A stretch of DNA of 64,000 nucleotides from JAXLWB01 sp046328715 (GTDB lineage: Bacteria > Chloroflexota > Anaerolineae > Caldilineales > Caldilineaceae): positions 1 to 64,000 of the forward strand of contig JAXLWB010000009.1 in the NCBI GenBank assembly GCA_046328715.1, in the 5' to 3' direction. Below the pieces are notes generated by a model that worked only from the letters and a program-made list of their open reading frames with translations, was not told the DNA's origin and did no database searches. The first letter of the stretch is position 1, and each line of letters opens with the position of its first letter. The position numbers and the translations under genes are program-made. Positions 24,486 through 31,309 of this stretch are shown here, piece by piece.

Positions 24486-26123
24486 ATGTCTGCTGTTGCA
24501 ACCATGACGCCAGGAAGCAAAACGGTCGATCTACATGTGAGCCCGTTGGGGCGGGTAGAGGGCGACCTGGATGTGCGTGTCAAGATCGCCGATGGCGTGG
24601 TCACCGAGGCGTGGACCGAAGCGGCGATGTTCCGTGGTTTTGAAATTATCCTTAAGGGCAAAGATCCGCAAGCTGGTTTGATCGTCACCCCGCGCATCTG
24701 CGGCATTTGTGGTGGCAGCCATTTGACCAAGGCGGTCTATGCGCTCGATACCGCCTGGCGCACCGAGGTTCCGCCCAATGCGACGCTGGTCCGCAACATT
24801 GCCCAATGCTGCGAAACGCTACAAAGCATCCCGCGCTATTTTTATGCGCTCTTTGCCATCGACCTGATCAACAAGAATTACGCCAAGGCCAAAGAGTACG
24901 ACGAAGCAGTACGCCGTTTCGCTCCCTTCGTTGGCACTGGCTACGAGGCGGGCGTCACCCTTTCCAACAAACCAGTCGAAGTCTATGCCATTTTCGGCGG
25001 CCAATGGCCTCATTCCAGCTTTATGATTCCCGGCGGTGTGATGTGCGCCCCAACCCTCTCCGATGTCACTCGTTCGATTGCGATTCTGGATTACTGGAAG
25101 AATGAATGGCTGGAGAAGCGTTGGCTCGGCTGTTCGGTAGATCGCTGGTTGGAGAACAAGAGCTGGCAGGATGTCCTCAACTGGGTCCACGAAAACGAGA
25201 GCCACTACAATTCCGACTGTGGCTTCTTCATCCGCTATTGTATAGATGTCGGTCTGGATAAGTTCGGTCAGGGCTTTGGCAACTATCTGGCAACCGGCAC
25301 CTACTGGCAGCCAGAAGAATACACCAAACCAACCATCGAAGGGCGCAATCGGGCCTTGATCAGCCGCTCTGGCGTTTACCAAGATGGCAAATATTACGAT
25401 TTCGATCAGGCCAACGTGCGTGAAGATATCACCCATTCCTTCTACGAAGGCACCGGCGCGCTGCATCCCTTTGAAGGGCGCACTGTTCCAATCGATCCAG
25501 CCGAAGGGCGCAAACAGGGCAAGTATACCTGGGCTAAATCCCCGCGCTACGAAATTCCAGGCGTCGGGGCCAAGCCGTTGGAAGTGGGACCACTCGCCCG
25601 CCAGGTGATGTCCGGTCGCTCCGATGCACTGCCCTGGCAGGATAGCGATCCGCTCTTCCGCAACGCCATCGAGACCGTCGGACCGAGCGTTCTGGTGCGG
25701 GTAATGGCCCGGATGCACGAAGCGCCCAAGTATTACAAGCTGGCGCGCAAATGGCTCGACCAGTTGAACCTGCACGAGAAATTCTACATCAAACCAACCG
25801 AATATCGTGAAGGTCAGGGCTTTGGTGCCACCGAAGCCGCCCGCGGTGCGCTGGCCGACTGGATCAAGATCAAAGATGGCAAGATCGAGAACTATCAAGT
25901 GATTACCCCGACTGCTTGGAATATCGGCCCGCGCGATGGCAAGTCAGTCAACGGCCCGATGGAGCAAGCCTTTATCGGCACGCCGATCGTCGATGCCCAC
26001 GACCCAGTCGAGCTCGGCCATGTCGCCCGCAGCTTCGACTCCTGCCTCGTCTGCACCGTCCACGCCTACGATGCCAAGAGTGGCAAAGAATTGGCGCAGT
26101 TTACGGTGAATGGAGCGTGTTAA
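24486..26123 (+). CDS. hupL: [NiFe] hydrogenase large subunit, group 2a type
   Basis: 545 residues; binds the NiFe(CN)2CO centre and oxidises H2. The N-terminal ligand motif is RICGIC (Cys72 and Cys75) and the C-terminal one is DSCLVCTVH (Cys520, Cys523, His526). The Ser in place of the commoner Pro (DPC) is usual for group 2a. Nineteen residues follow His526 and should be removed by the endoprotease encoded next. VSPLGRVEGDLDV at the N-terminus is the standard start of the fold. The ATG at 24486 has AAAGGAG upstream; the same frame is open far upstream, antisense-like over the small-subunit gene, but that part is not coding. Confidence 0.96.
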   Translation: MSAVATMTPGSKTVDLHVSPLGRVEGDLDVRVKIADGVVTEAWTEAAMFRGFEIILKGKDPQAGLIVTPRICGICGGSHLTKAVYALDTAWRTEVPPNATLVRNIAQCCETLQSIPRYFYALFAIDLINKNYAKAKEYDEAVRRFAPFVGTGYEAGVTLSNKPVEVYAIFGGQWPHSSFMIPGGVMCAPTLSDVTRSIAILDYWKNEWLEKRWLGCSVDRWLENKSWQDVLNWVHENESHYNSDCGFFIRYCIDVGLDKFGQGFGNYLATGTYWQPEEYTKPTIEGRNRALISRSGVYQDGKYYDFDQANVREDITHSFYEGTGALHPFEGRTVPIDPAEGRKQGKYTWAKSPRYEIPGVGAKPLEVGPLARQVMSGRSDALPWQDSDPLFRNAIETVGPSVLVRVMARMHEAPKYYKLARKWLDQLNLHEKFYIKPTEYREGQGFGATEAARGALADWIKIKDGKIENYQVITPTAWNIGPRDGKSVNGPMEQAFIGTPIVDAHDPVELGHVARSFDSCLVCTVHAYDAKSGKELAQFTVNGAC

Positions 26124-26127
26124 AACA

Positions 26128-26194
26128 GACAAGGAGACAGGGAGAGGGGAAGACAAGGAGATTCTTCCGCTCCCCCTCTCCCTGTCTCCTTGTC
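26128..26194 (+). repeat. 22-bp perfect hairpin after the large-subunit gene
   Basis: GACAAGGAGACAGGGAGAGG plus GG (26128-26149) and its exact complement (26173-26194) with a 23-nt loop, starting 4 nt after the stop codon. Further TCCTTGTC words follow. This is the most stable of the GACAAGG-type hairpins in the locus and could protect or terminate the transcript behind the structural genes. Confidence 0.65.
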
Positions 26195-26207
26195 TCCTTG
26201 TCTAGTT

Positions 26208-26723
26208 ATGCCACACTCACCCTCCACCCTCATCATCGGCTGCGGCAACCTGTTGCGTGGCGATGATGGCGTCGGCCCGCTTTTGATCCGCCATCTGTGG
26301 GAGCGTGATCTGCCTGCTCATGTGCAATTGGCAGATGGTGGCACGGCGGGGATGGATGTAGCCTTTAAAATGCGCGGGGCAGAGCGGGTGATCCTGATCG
26401 ACGCCTGCCGCTCTGGCAATGAACCGGGTACACTCTATCGGTTACCAGGCGAGGCGGTGGAACAGTTACCCCCCCTGGATGGCATTCACCAGCACGCCTT
26501 TCGTTGGGATCATGCGCTGGCCTTTGCGCGCTGGCTGCTCAAAGATGAATACCCGAAAGTGATTCAGGTCTACCTGATTGAAATCGCCTCAGTCGAGCCT
26601 GGAATTGAACTTTCGCCGCCCGTCGCTCAGGCGATGGAGCGGTTGATCAATCTCTTGCTGGAGGATGTCAACGTGTGGCAAGGGGCAGGTTGCGAGTTGC
26701 AAGGTGGCAACGTGACTCTGTAA
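26208..26723 (+). CDS. Hydrogenase maturation endoprotease (HupD/HybD family)
   Basis: 171 residues. These proteases cut the C-terminal peptide from the nickel-loaded large subunit. The N-terminal GCGNLLRGDDGVGPLL motif carries the first metal ligand as Asp (DDG), ADGGTAGMD the second, and HQHAFRWDHAL the His ligand near residue 93. The ATG at 26208 is the only sensible start but has no ribosome-binding site, as it lies right behind the hairpin. The C-terminal tail (WQGAGCELQGGNVTL) is encoded by TTGCGAGTTGCAAGGTGGCA repeat words and is probably dispensable. Confidence 0.93.
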   Translation: MPHSPSTLIIGCGNLLRGDDGVGPLLIRHLWERDLPAHVQLADGGTAGMDVAFKMRGAERVILIDACRSGNEPGTLYRLPGEAVEQLPPLDGIHQHAFRWDHALAFARWLLKDEYPKVIQVYLIEIASVEPGIELSPPVAQAMERLINLLLEDVNVWQGAGCELQGGNVTL

Positions 26724-26795
26724 CTTGCCACTTTTTCACTTTGTGGTTGCCACAAGGTTAACTCTGCCACACTGCGACGCTGATACTTTGCACCT

Positions 26796-27083
26796 ATGTC
26801 CCAACTCTGTGTCGAACTGACCGATCAAGGCTATCTTCATCTTGCAGCAGAGCTGGCACAGCGCTATTTTCCCAACGACGTGCTGATTGCACTCCTGCGT
26901 CCGCCAGAACTGTGGCTGATGCCTACGCAGGGAGCCCAGGCAGGCGGTTTGCTCCTCAAACAGCGCAATCGTCAGGGAGACCGCAGCGTGGTGATTTGGG
27001 AAGTACTACCACCCAACACCCCACCCGGCCAACGAGAAGCGTTTTGGGACGAGCCAAGAGGGACGCTCAGAGTCGCATTGTAG
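26796..27083 (+). CDS. Small hydrogenase-locus protein, unknown function
   Basis: 95 residues, soluble. It has hydrophobic and proline-rich patches: FPNDVLIALLRPPELWLMPT, QAGGLLLKQRNRQGDRSVVI and WEVLPPNTPPGQREAFWDEP. No cysteine or His cluster suggests metal binding. I do not recognise a named family. Its place behind the endoprotease gene and before the TPR gene suggests a maturation or assembly role specific to this hydrogenase type. The spacing of 72 nt upstream contains a TTGTGG/CCACAA mini-hairpin (26741-26755). Confidence 0.7.
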   Translation: MSQLCVELTDQGYLHLAAELAQRYFPNDVLIALLRPPELWLMPTQGAQAGGLLLKQRNRQGDRSVVIWEVLPPNTPPGQREAFWDEPRGTLRVAL

Positions 27084-27179
27084 AAATTGAGGGTGATGCA
27101 TGACATTGTGTCAAGTCCTGAAATACGTTGACAGAAAATTCACGGATCATGTTTCACGCATCACGTTTCACAAAACCCT

Positions 27180-27407
27180 ATGATCCAACCATCACCTGGA
27201 TTTAACGATGAAGCACTGGCAGTTGATACTGTGATCATCAACGAGAAGGGACAGTGGGTGGTCTATATGGATGTGATCTTTTGGGATGAAACGGTGCGCC
27301 GTCGTATTCAGGCTTACCCAACCAGGCGACAGGCAGAGATAGCCGCCAGTTGGATGAAACGAGCCGCACAGCGCAACCTGCCCCAGGCACCAACCGGAGA
27401 GGATTGA
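27180..27407 (+). CDS. Small hydrogenase-locus protein, unknown function
   Basis: 75 residues. The sequence suggests a small beta-sheet followed by a helix: DTVIINEKGQWVVYMDVIFW, then DETVRRRIQAYPTRRQAEIA and ASWMKRAAQRN. The middle resembles small domains that bind nucleic acid or partner proteins, but no family can be named. It is preceded by the TTTCACGCATCACGTTTCAC repeat word and ends 3 nt before the TPR gene start, so the two are surely co-translated. Confidence 0.65.
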   Translation: MIQPSPGFNDEALAVDTVIINEKGQWVVYMDVIFWDETVRRRIQAYPTRRQAEIAASWMKRAAQRNLPQAPTGED

Positions 27408-27410
27408 TCG

Positions 27411-28616
27411 TTGATTGAATTACGCCCGCAACCTGTAGGGATTTTTTCGCTCCCTGTTAGCTATCTGCTATTGCCCCCTGCGCCCAATGGAGCAGTTGCC
27501 CATCGGGCGCTTTTAGCTGGTAAGATTCCAGAACAATGGCCCGATGCCTGGCAATTTTATGCGCTGGCTCTGGCAGGTGATCTCGATGGTGCCTGGTCGG
27601 CATTGGCTCCTGAGTCATCCGCGCTGGCAAGCTACAATCGCTTTGTTCTGCGCTCCAGCCCCGAAGAATATTCAACATTAAAGGGCATACTTCCCTGCGA
27701 GTTACAGCCGCTGTTGGATACAGTTGCCTACACGCTTGGCTACCTGAACCTGCCACCTGCTCACACAGACGCTACCAATGAAATCTTGGCCTTGCTCTTG
27801 ATGACGCAAGCCAGCGCCTGTTTGGAGCAGGAGGACAGTCAGTCTGCCATTCAACTTTTGCAGGCGGCAAGCCAAGCCGCTTCAACCGCTTCGCCCATTC
27901 TTGCAGCGCTCTTGCAAGGTGCGATGGCCGAGGCGATGCGCAACCAGCAAGGGGCAACACCACAGTTGATCCAGCTCTATCAATGTGTGATTGGACAGTT
28001 GAAGAATAGCGATCTGGAGATCAATTGCGCCGAGTTTACATTGGGGCTTGGCTCTTGTTATCACGAGTTGGCGAATGGGCAGCGGGGAGCGCTGATGGAG
28101 GCGGTACGTTACTATCAGGAAGCCTTGCAAGTCCTTACGCGTGAAAATGCGCCTGAACTCTATGCGCTAGCCCACAATAACCTGGCGCTGGCCTATCTCG
28201 CCATGCCGATGAACGAAGCCAGCGATCAACTGCGCATGGGCATTGCGGTACAATCGCTGCGCGAGGCACTCAAGATCTACAATCGTCAGCAACAGCCGGA
28301 ACTTTGGTCGAGCGCCCAACTCAACCTCGCCAACGCACTGCAACATCTGCCATCATCACACCCAGAAGATAATCTGGTCGAAGCGGTGGAACGCTACGAA
28401 GATCTGCTCTCCGTGCGCAGCCGTGCCGACGATCCGATCGGTTTTGCCCGCCTGCTCGCCAATCAAGGCAATGCCCTGGCCCATCTAGGCATCTATGAAC
28501 ATGCGACGCCCAAACTCAACGAAGCGCTCAATCTCTTCTCAATGTACGGGCACGGCGAGGAAGCGGGTGTGATTGCCGACTTATTGCGAGAGATTGAGAT
28601 GAAACATGAAACGTGA
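27411..28616 (+). CDS. TPR-repeat protein of the hydrogenase locus
   Basis: 401 residues. The C-terminal two thirds consist of tetratricopeptide-like helical pairs (AVRYYQEALQVLTRENAPEL, AHNNLALAYLAM, AVQSLREALKIYNRQQQPEL, AVERYEDLLSVRSRADDPIG, ANQGNALAHLGIYEHATPKL). The N-terminus (EQWPDAWQFYALALAGDLDGAW) is a separate helical domain. TPR proteins assemble complexes, so an assembly-platform role is likely. The start is TTG at 27411 with GAGAGGA upstream. The last residues MKHET come from the GAAACATGAAACGTGATGCG repeat. Confidence 0.8.
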   Translation: MIELRPQPVGIFSLPVSYLLLPPAPNGAVAHRALLAGKIPEQWPDAWQFYALALAGDLDGAWSALAPESSALASYNRFVLRSSPEEYSTLKGILPCELQPLLDTVAYTLGYLNLPPAHTDATNEILALLLMTQASACLEQEDSQSAIQLLQAASQAASTASPILAALLQGAMAEAMRNQQGATPQLIQLYQCVIGQLKNSDLEINCAEFTLGLGSCYHELANGQRGALMEAVRYYQEALQVLTRENAPELYALAHNNLALAYLAMPMNEASDQLRMGIAVQSLREALKIYNRQQQPELWSSAQLNLANALQHLPSSHPEDNLVEAVERYEDLLSVRSRADDPIGFARLLANQGNALAHLGIYEHATPKLNEALNLFSMYGHGEEAGVIADLLREIEMKHET

Positions 28617-28690
28617 TGCGTGAGAATATGTTTTCTTTGTTCCACGCTTGTCGATTGCAGAAGAGACACAACCCTAATTTCACGCATCAC
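28605..28690 (+). repeat. GTGATGCGTGA repeat pair
   Basis: GTGATGCGTGA (28613-28623) pairs with TCACGCATCAC (28680-28690) across 56 nt. The upstream flank ATGAAACATGAAAC provides the last codons of the TPR gene and the repeat supplies its TGA. Confidence 0.55.
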
Positions 28691-28696
28691 TTACCT

Positions 28697-29056
28697 ATGG
28701 AACTCTACCAACGTCAACAGTTCGATTTTCTCTTAATGACCGCAGCCGACCGTTTTATCGAGCGCATAGTCCAGCGCAACGAAGGCACAGAGAACGCGCT
28801 GGAACGGCTGCAACAAAATCCGCAGGGCGAAGGCATCTGGCTGGACGAATTTGTGAGGGCGATCTTTCAAGATTTTCTACTTGATAACAGTGCTGGAGCC
28901 TGTTTCATTTTGCAGGCGCTGGAAAAACAGAGCATACCCGCCCCTTCCGACGGTTCGATAGAGAAGATGCTGACTGATATGGCGCATCGTGCCTTTGCCG
29001 ATCTGCTCCAGAAAAAAGTGATCGAAGCGCTCGAACAGGCGACGATGTATGGGTAG
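28697..29056 (+). CDS. Small helical hydrogenase-locus protein, unknown function
   Basis: 119 residues, acidic and mostly helical (LMTAADRFIERIVQRNEGTE, LERLQQNPQGEGIWLDEFVR, SIEKMLTDMAHRAFADLLQK). No signal peptide, no conserved Cys or His cluster. The ATG at 28697 follows directly after the CACGCATCAC repeat; the longer frame from 28613 is repeat DNA. I do not recognise the family. It lies between the TPR gene and the NifU-Rieske gene, so a role in cofactor insertion or complex assembly is reasonable but unproven. Confidence 0.65.
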   Translation: MELYQRQQFDFLLMTAADRFIERIVQRNEGTENALERLQQNPQGEGIWLDEFVRAIFQDFLLDNSAGACFILQALEKQSIPAPSDGSIEKMLTDMAHRAFADLLQKKVIEALEQATMYG

Positions 29057-29107
29057 TTTTGTAGCACAAGATAGTTTCTTGTGCTATCGTTGCAAGGAAA
29101 CACAACC

Positions 29108-29968
29108 ATGACGATTGCTTCACAAACTGTGGACGAAAACCTGGAAAAACTTGCCGAAAAAGTCGATATGGCGCTGAGCGAAGTGCGCAAATTGGATGCA
29201 CAGGCGCAGAAGCAAGCCTTGGCACTCAAAACCGCCATCGAAGAATTTCACAAAGTGGGCATCACACAGATTGTCAAAAAGCTCAAAGGCGATCCACGCG
29301 GCAAGGAGTTGCTCTTCGAACTGGTCGATGATCCAACCGTCTATGCACTTTTTGCCATGCACGGCATTGTACGCGCCGATGTCACTACCCGCGCCAACCG
29401 GGTCATCAACATGGTGCGACCCTACATGCAGTCGCACGGTGGCGATGTCGAACTAGTGCGGATCGAGGGCGACACTGCCTTTGTGAAATTGCATGGCGCT
29501 TGCAACGGCTGTTCGATGTCGGCAGTTACATTGCGCGAGACAGTCGAAGAGGCGCTCTTTGGCCAGATCGGTGAGTTGAAGCGGCTGGAAGTGGTTCCCA
29601 ACGATCCCGGTCCAGCGCTCATCTCGCTCGATTCGCTGCAAGTCGTGACCGAGGATAGCGGCTGGATCGAGGGGCCTGTCGTGGAAGCTGTGGCGCAGGG
29701 CACACTCTATCGTTTGGACGTGGATCAGGAGAGCTACGTCATCGTCAACCTAGAGAATAAACTAAGCGCCTTTGAAAATTCCTGTGCGCACATGGGCTTA
29801 CCCATCGATAGCGGTCTGCTCGACTGCGAAAATGGCACGCTCACCTGTCCCTGGCATGGCTGGTGTTACAACGCCAGCAGTGGCGAATGTCTCACCGCCC
29901 CCCAAGCACAACTGGAACCGCTGCCGCTCCGCATTACCAACGGCAGGATTTGGATAAGAACGGCATAG
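29108..29968 (+). CDS. NifU-like/Rieske fusion protein of the hydrogenase locus
   Basis: 286 residues. A helical N-terminus (residues 8-65) leads into a NifU C-terminal-type scaffold domain (about 85-165) with the cluster ligands Cys132 and Cys135 in ACNGCSMS. A Rieske [2Fe-2S] domain follows (about 185-286) with ligands Cys226/His228 (CAHMG) and Cys247/His250 (CPWHGW). It may build or deliver Fe-S clusters for the small subunit, or carry electrons. The combination is, to my knowledge, typical of Huc-type hydrogenase loci. AAGGAA lies about 9 nt before the ATG at 29108. The NHL gene follows after 23 nt. Confidence 0.88.
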   Translation: MTIASQTVDENLEKLAEKVDMALSEVRKLDAQAQKQALALKTAIEEFHKVGITQIVKKLKGDPRGKELLFELVDDPTVYALFAMHGIVRADVTTRANRVINMVRPYMQSHGGDVELVRIEGDTAFVKLHGACNGCSMSAVTLRETVEEALFGQIGELKRLEVVPNDPGPALISLDSLQVVTEDSGWIEGPVVEAVAQGTLYRLDVDQESYVIVNLENKLSAFENSCAHMGLPIDSGLLDCENGTLTCPWHGWCYNASSGECLTAPQAQLEPLPLRITNGRIWIRTA

Positions 29969-29991
29969 CAGACCACTTTTCAACTTTTCCC

Positions 29992-31092
29992 ATGCACCCT
30001 CTCACTTGGCTTGGAGCCTATTCACCTGGCGGATTGGCATTACCGGCAGCGCAGCCCACTGCGAGCCAGCTTTACGCGCCGCGTGGCGTCTATCTGGATG
30101 ACCACGTGCTGATCGTGGCCGATTCGGGCAATCACCGCGTCTTGATCTGGCACGGCGTGCCTACACACGATCAACAACCTGCTGATGTGGTCTTAGGTCA
30201 ACCGGATTTTACCAGTGAAGGTGCACAGGCGGGGGGACGAGGCCCCGAAAATGGGCTTTATTTGCCGACCGCAGTGACTCTGATTGCGAATCAACTTTAC
30301 ATCGCCGATGCTTGGAATCATCGTATACTGATTTGGAACAAAGTACCGCAACATTCCTTTGTACCGCCCGACCGAATGCTAGGCCAGGCCGATCTAACCC
30401 AGGTGAGTGAAAACCGAGGCGGGGAAGCAAGCGGCACCACACTCTACTGGCCCTACTCGCTTGCCTGGATCGCTGGCTGGTTTTATATTGCCGATACAGG
30501 CAACCGCCGTGTGCTGGGCTGGAAAGGGGTTCCAGAAAACGACCAATCGCCCGATCTGCTGTTAGGGCAAGACGATCTGCACTATCGCTTTGAAAATCGA
30601 GGCGGTGCGGTCGCTGCCAATACTTTTCGCTGGCCCCACGCCATAGCGGGCAATGAGGATGTGCTTTACGTGGCGGATGCAGGCAACCATCGCCTCTTGG
30701 GCTGGTCACCACGAGCAGAGGCAGATCGCACCGCCGATCTTGTGCTCGGTCAGCCAGACTTCACACAAGCGCAAGAATGGCCATACAGCAAACAGAGCGC
30801 ACAGAAGTTGCGCTTTCCCTACTCGGCCAGTATGGATGGGGGGCGTTTGGCAGTAGCGGATACAGCCAACAATCGTGTCTTATTTTGGCATGATCCGCCG
30901 CAAAGTGGCATCTATCACGCCGCCAATGCGGTACTTGGCCAGCCAGATTTTGAGTCGAATGGCGAAAATCGCTGGAAAATGGTGGAACGTGACACACTCT
31001 GCTGGCCTTACGGGATTCATTTACACGGCAATCGACTGGCAGTGGCTGATTCGGGAAATAATCGGGTGATGATTTGGGGGAATGAAACGTGA
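29992..31092 (+). CDS. NHL-repeat beta-propeller protein of the hydrogenase locus
   Basis: 366 residues. About six NHL-type blades are visible, each with a VADSGNHRVLIW-like strand (IADAWNHRILIW, IADTGNRRVLGW, VADAGNHRLLGW, VADTANNRVLFW, VADSGNNRVMIW) alternating with AD-V-LGQPDF turns. There is no signal peptide, so the propeller should be cytoplasmic and bind the hydrogenase or its accessory proteins. The start at 29992 (MHPLTWLGAY) follows the NifU-Rieske gene closely. The last residues, NET, and the stop codon come from the TGAAACGTGATGCGTGAA repeat. Confidence 0.85.
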   Translation: MHPLTWLGAYSPGGLALPAAQPTASQLYAPRGVYLDDHVLIVADSGNHRVLIWHGVPTHDQQPADVVLGQPDFTSEGAQAGGRGPENGLYLPTAVTLIANQLYIADAWNHRILIWNKVPQHSFVPPDRMLGQADLTQVSENRGGEASGTTLYWPYSLAWIAGWFYIADTGNRRVLGWKGVPENDQSPDLLLGQDDLHYRFENRGGAVAANTFRWPHAIAGNEDVLYVADAGNHRLLGWSPRAEADRTADLVLGQPDFTQAQEWPYSKQSAQKLRFPYSASMDGGRLAVADTANNRVLFWHDPPQSGIYHAANAVLGQPDFESNGENRWKMVERDTLCWPYGIHLHGNRLAVADSGNNRVMIWGNET

Positions 31093-31301
31093 TGCGTGAA
31101 GTATGGACCGTCTCGATTCTGTGCTTGGCAAGTATAAAGTAAAGATAGAGCGTAACTGTTCAGCCTTCGTGAAACAACAACGAATGAAGAAAGTAACGAA
31201 GGTTTGGTTGGGTATTTTTGCTCCTTTCCTAACTCGTTGTTGTGGTGTGAATGAATAGTTACGATAGATCCTTATTTCACACATCACGTTTCACGCATCA
31301 T
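31083..31301. repeat. Composite nested palindrome before hypF
   Basis: Three nested inverted repeats: TGAAACGTGATGCGTGAA (31083-31100) with 31276-31293 (one mismatch); CGTAACTGTTCA (31151-31162) with 31252-31263 (one mismatch); ACAACAACGA (31174-31183) with 31234-31243. The inner part (31151-31264) is copy 2 of the element at 18249-18356. The outer repeat provides the stop of the NHL gene. Confidence 0.6.
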
Positions 31302-31309
31302 TAAACAGC

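Noticed and set aside
24819..25898. 359-codon open frame antisense to the hydrogenase large subunit
   Set aside because: The opposite strand encodes an unmistakable HupL; the antisense frame is a by-product of its codon usage.
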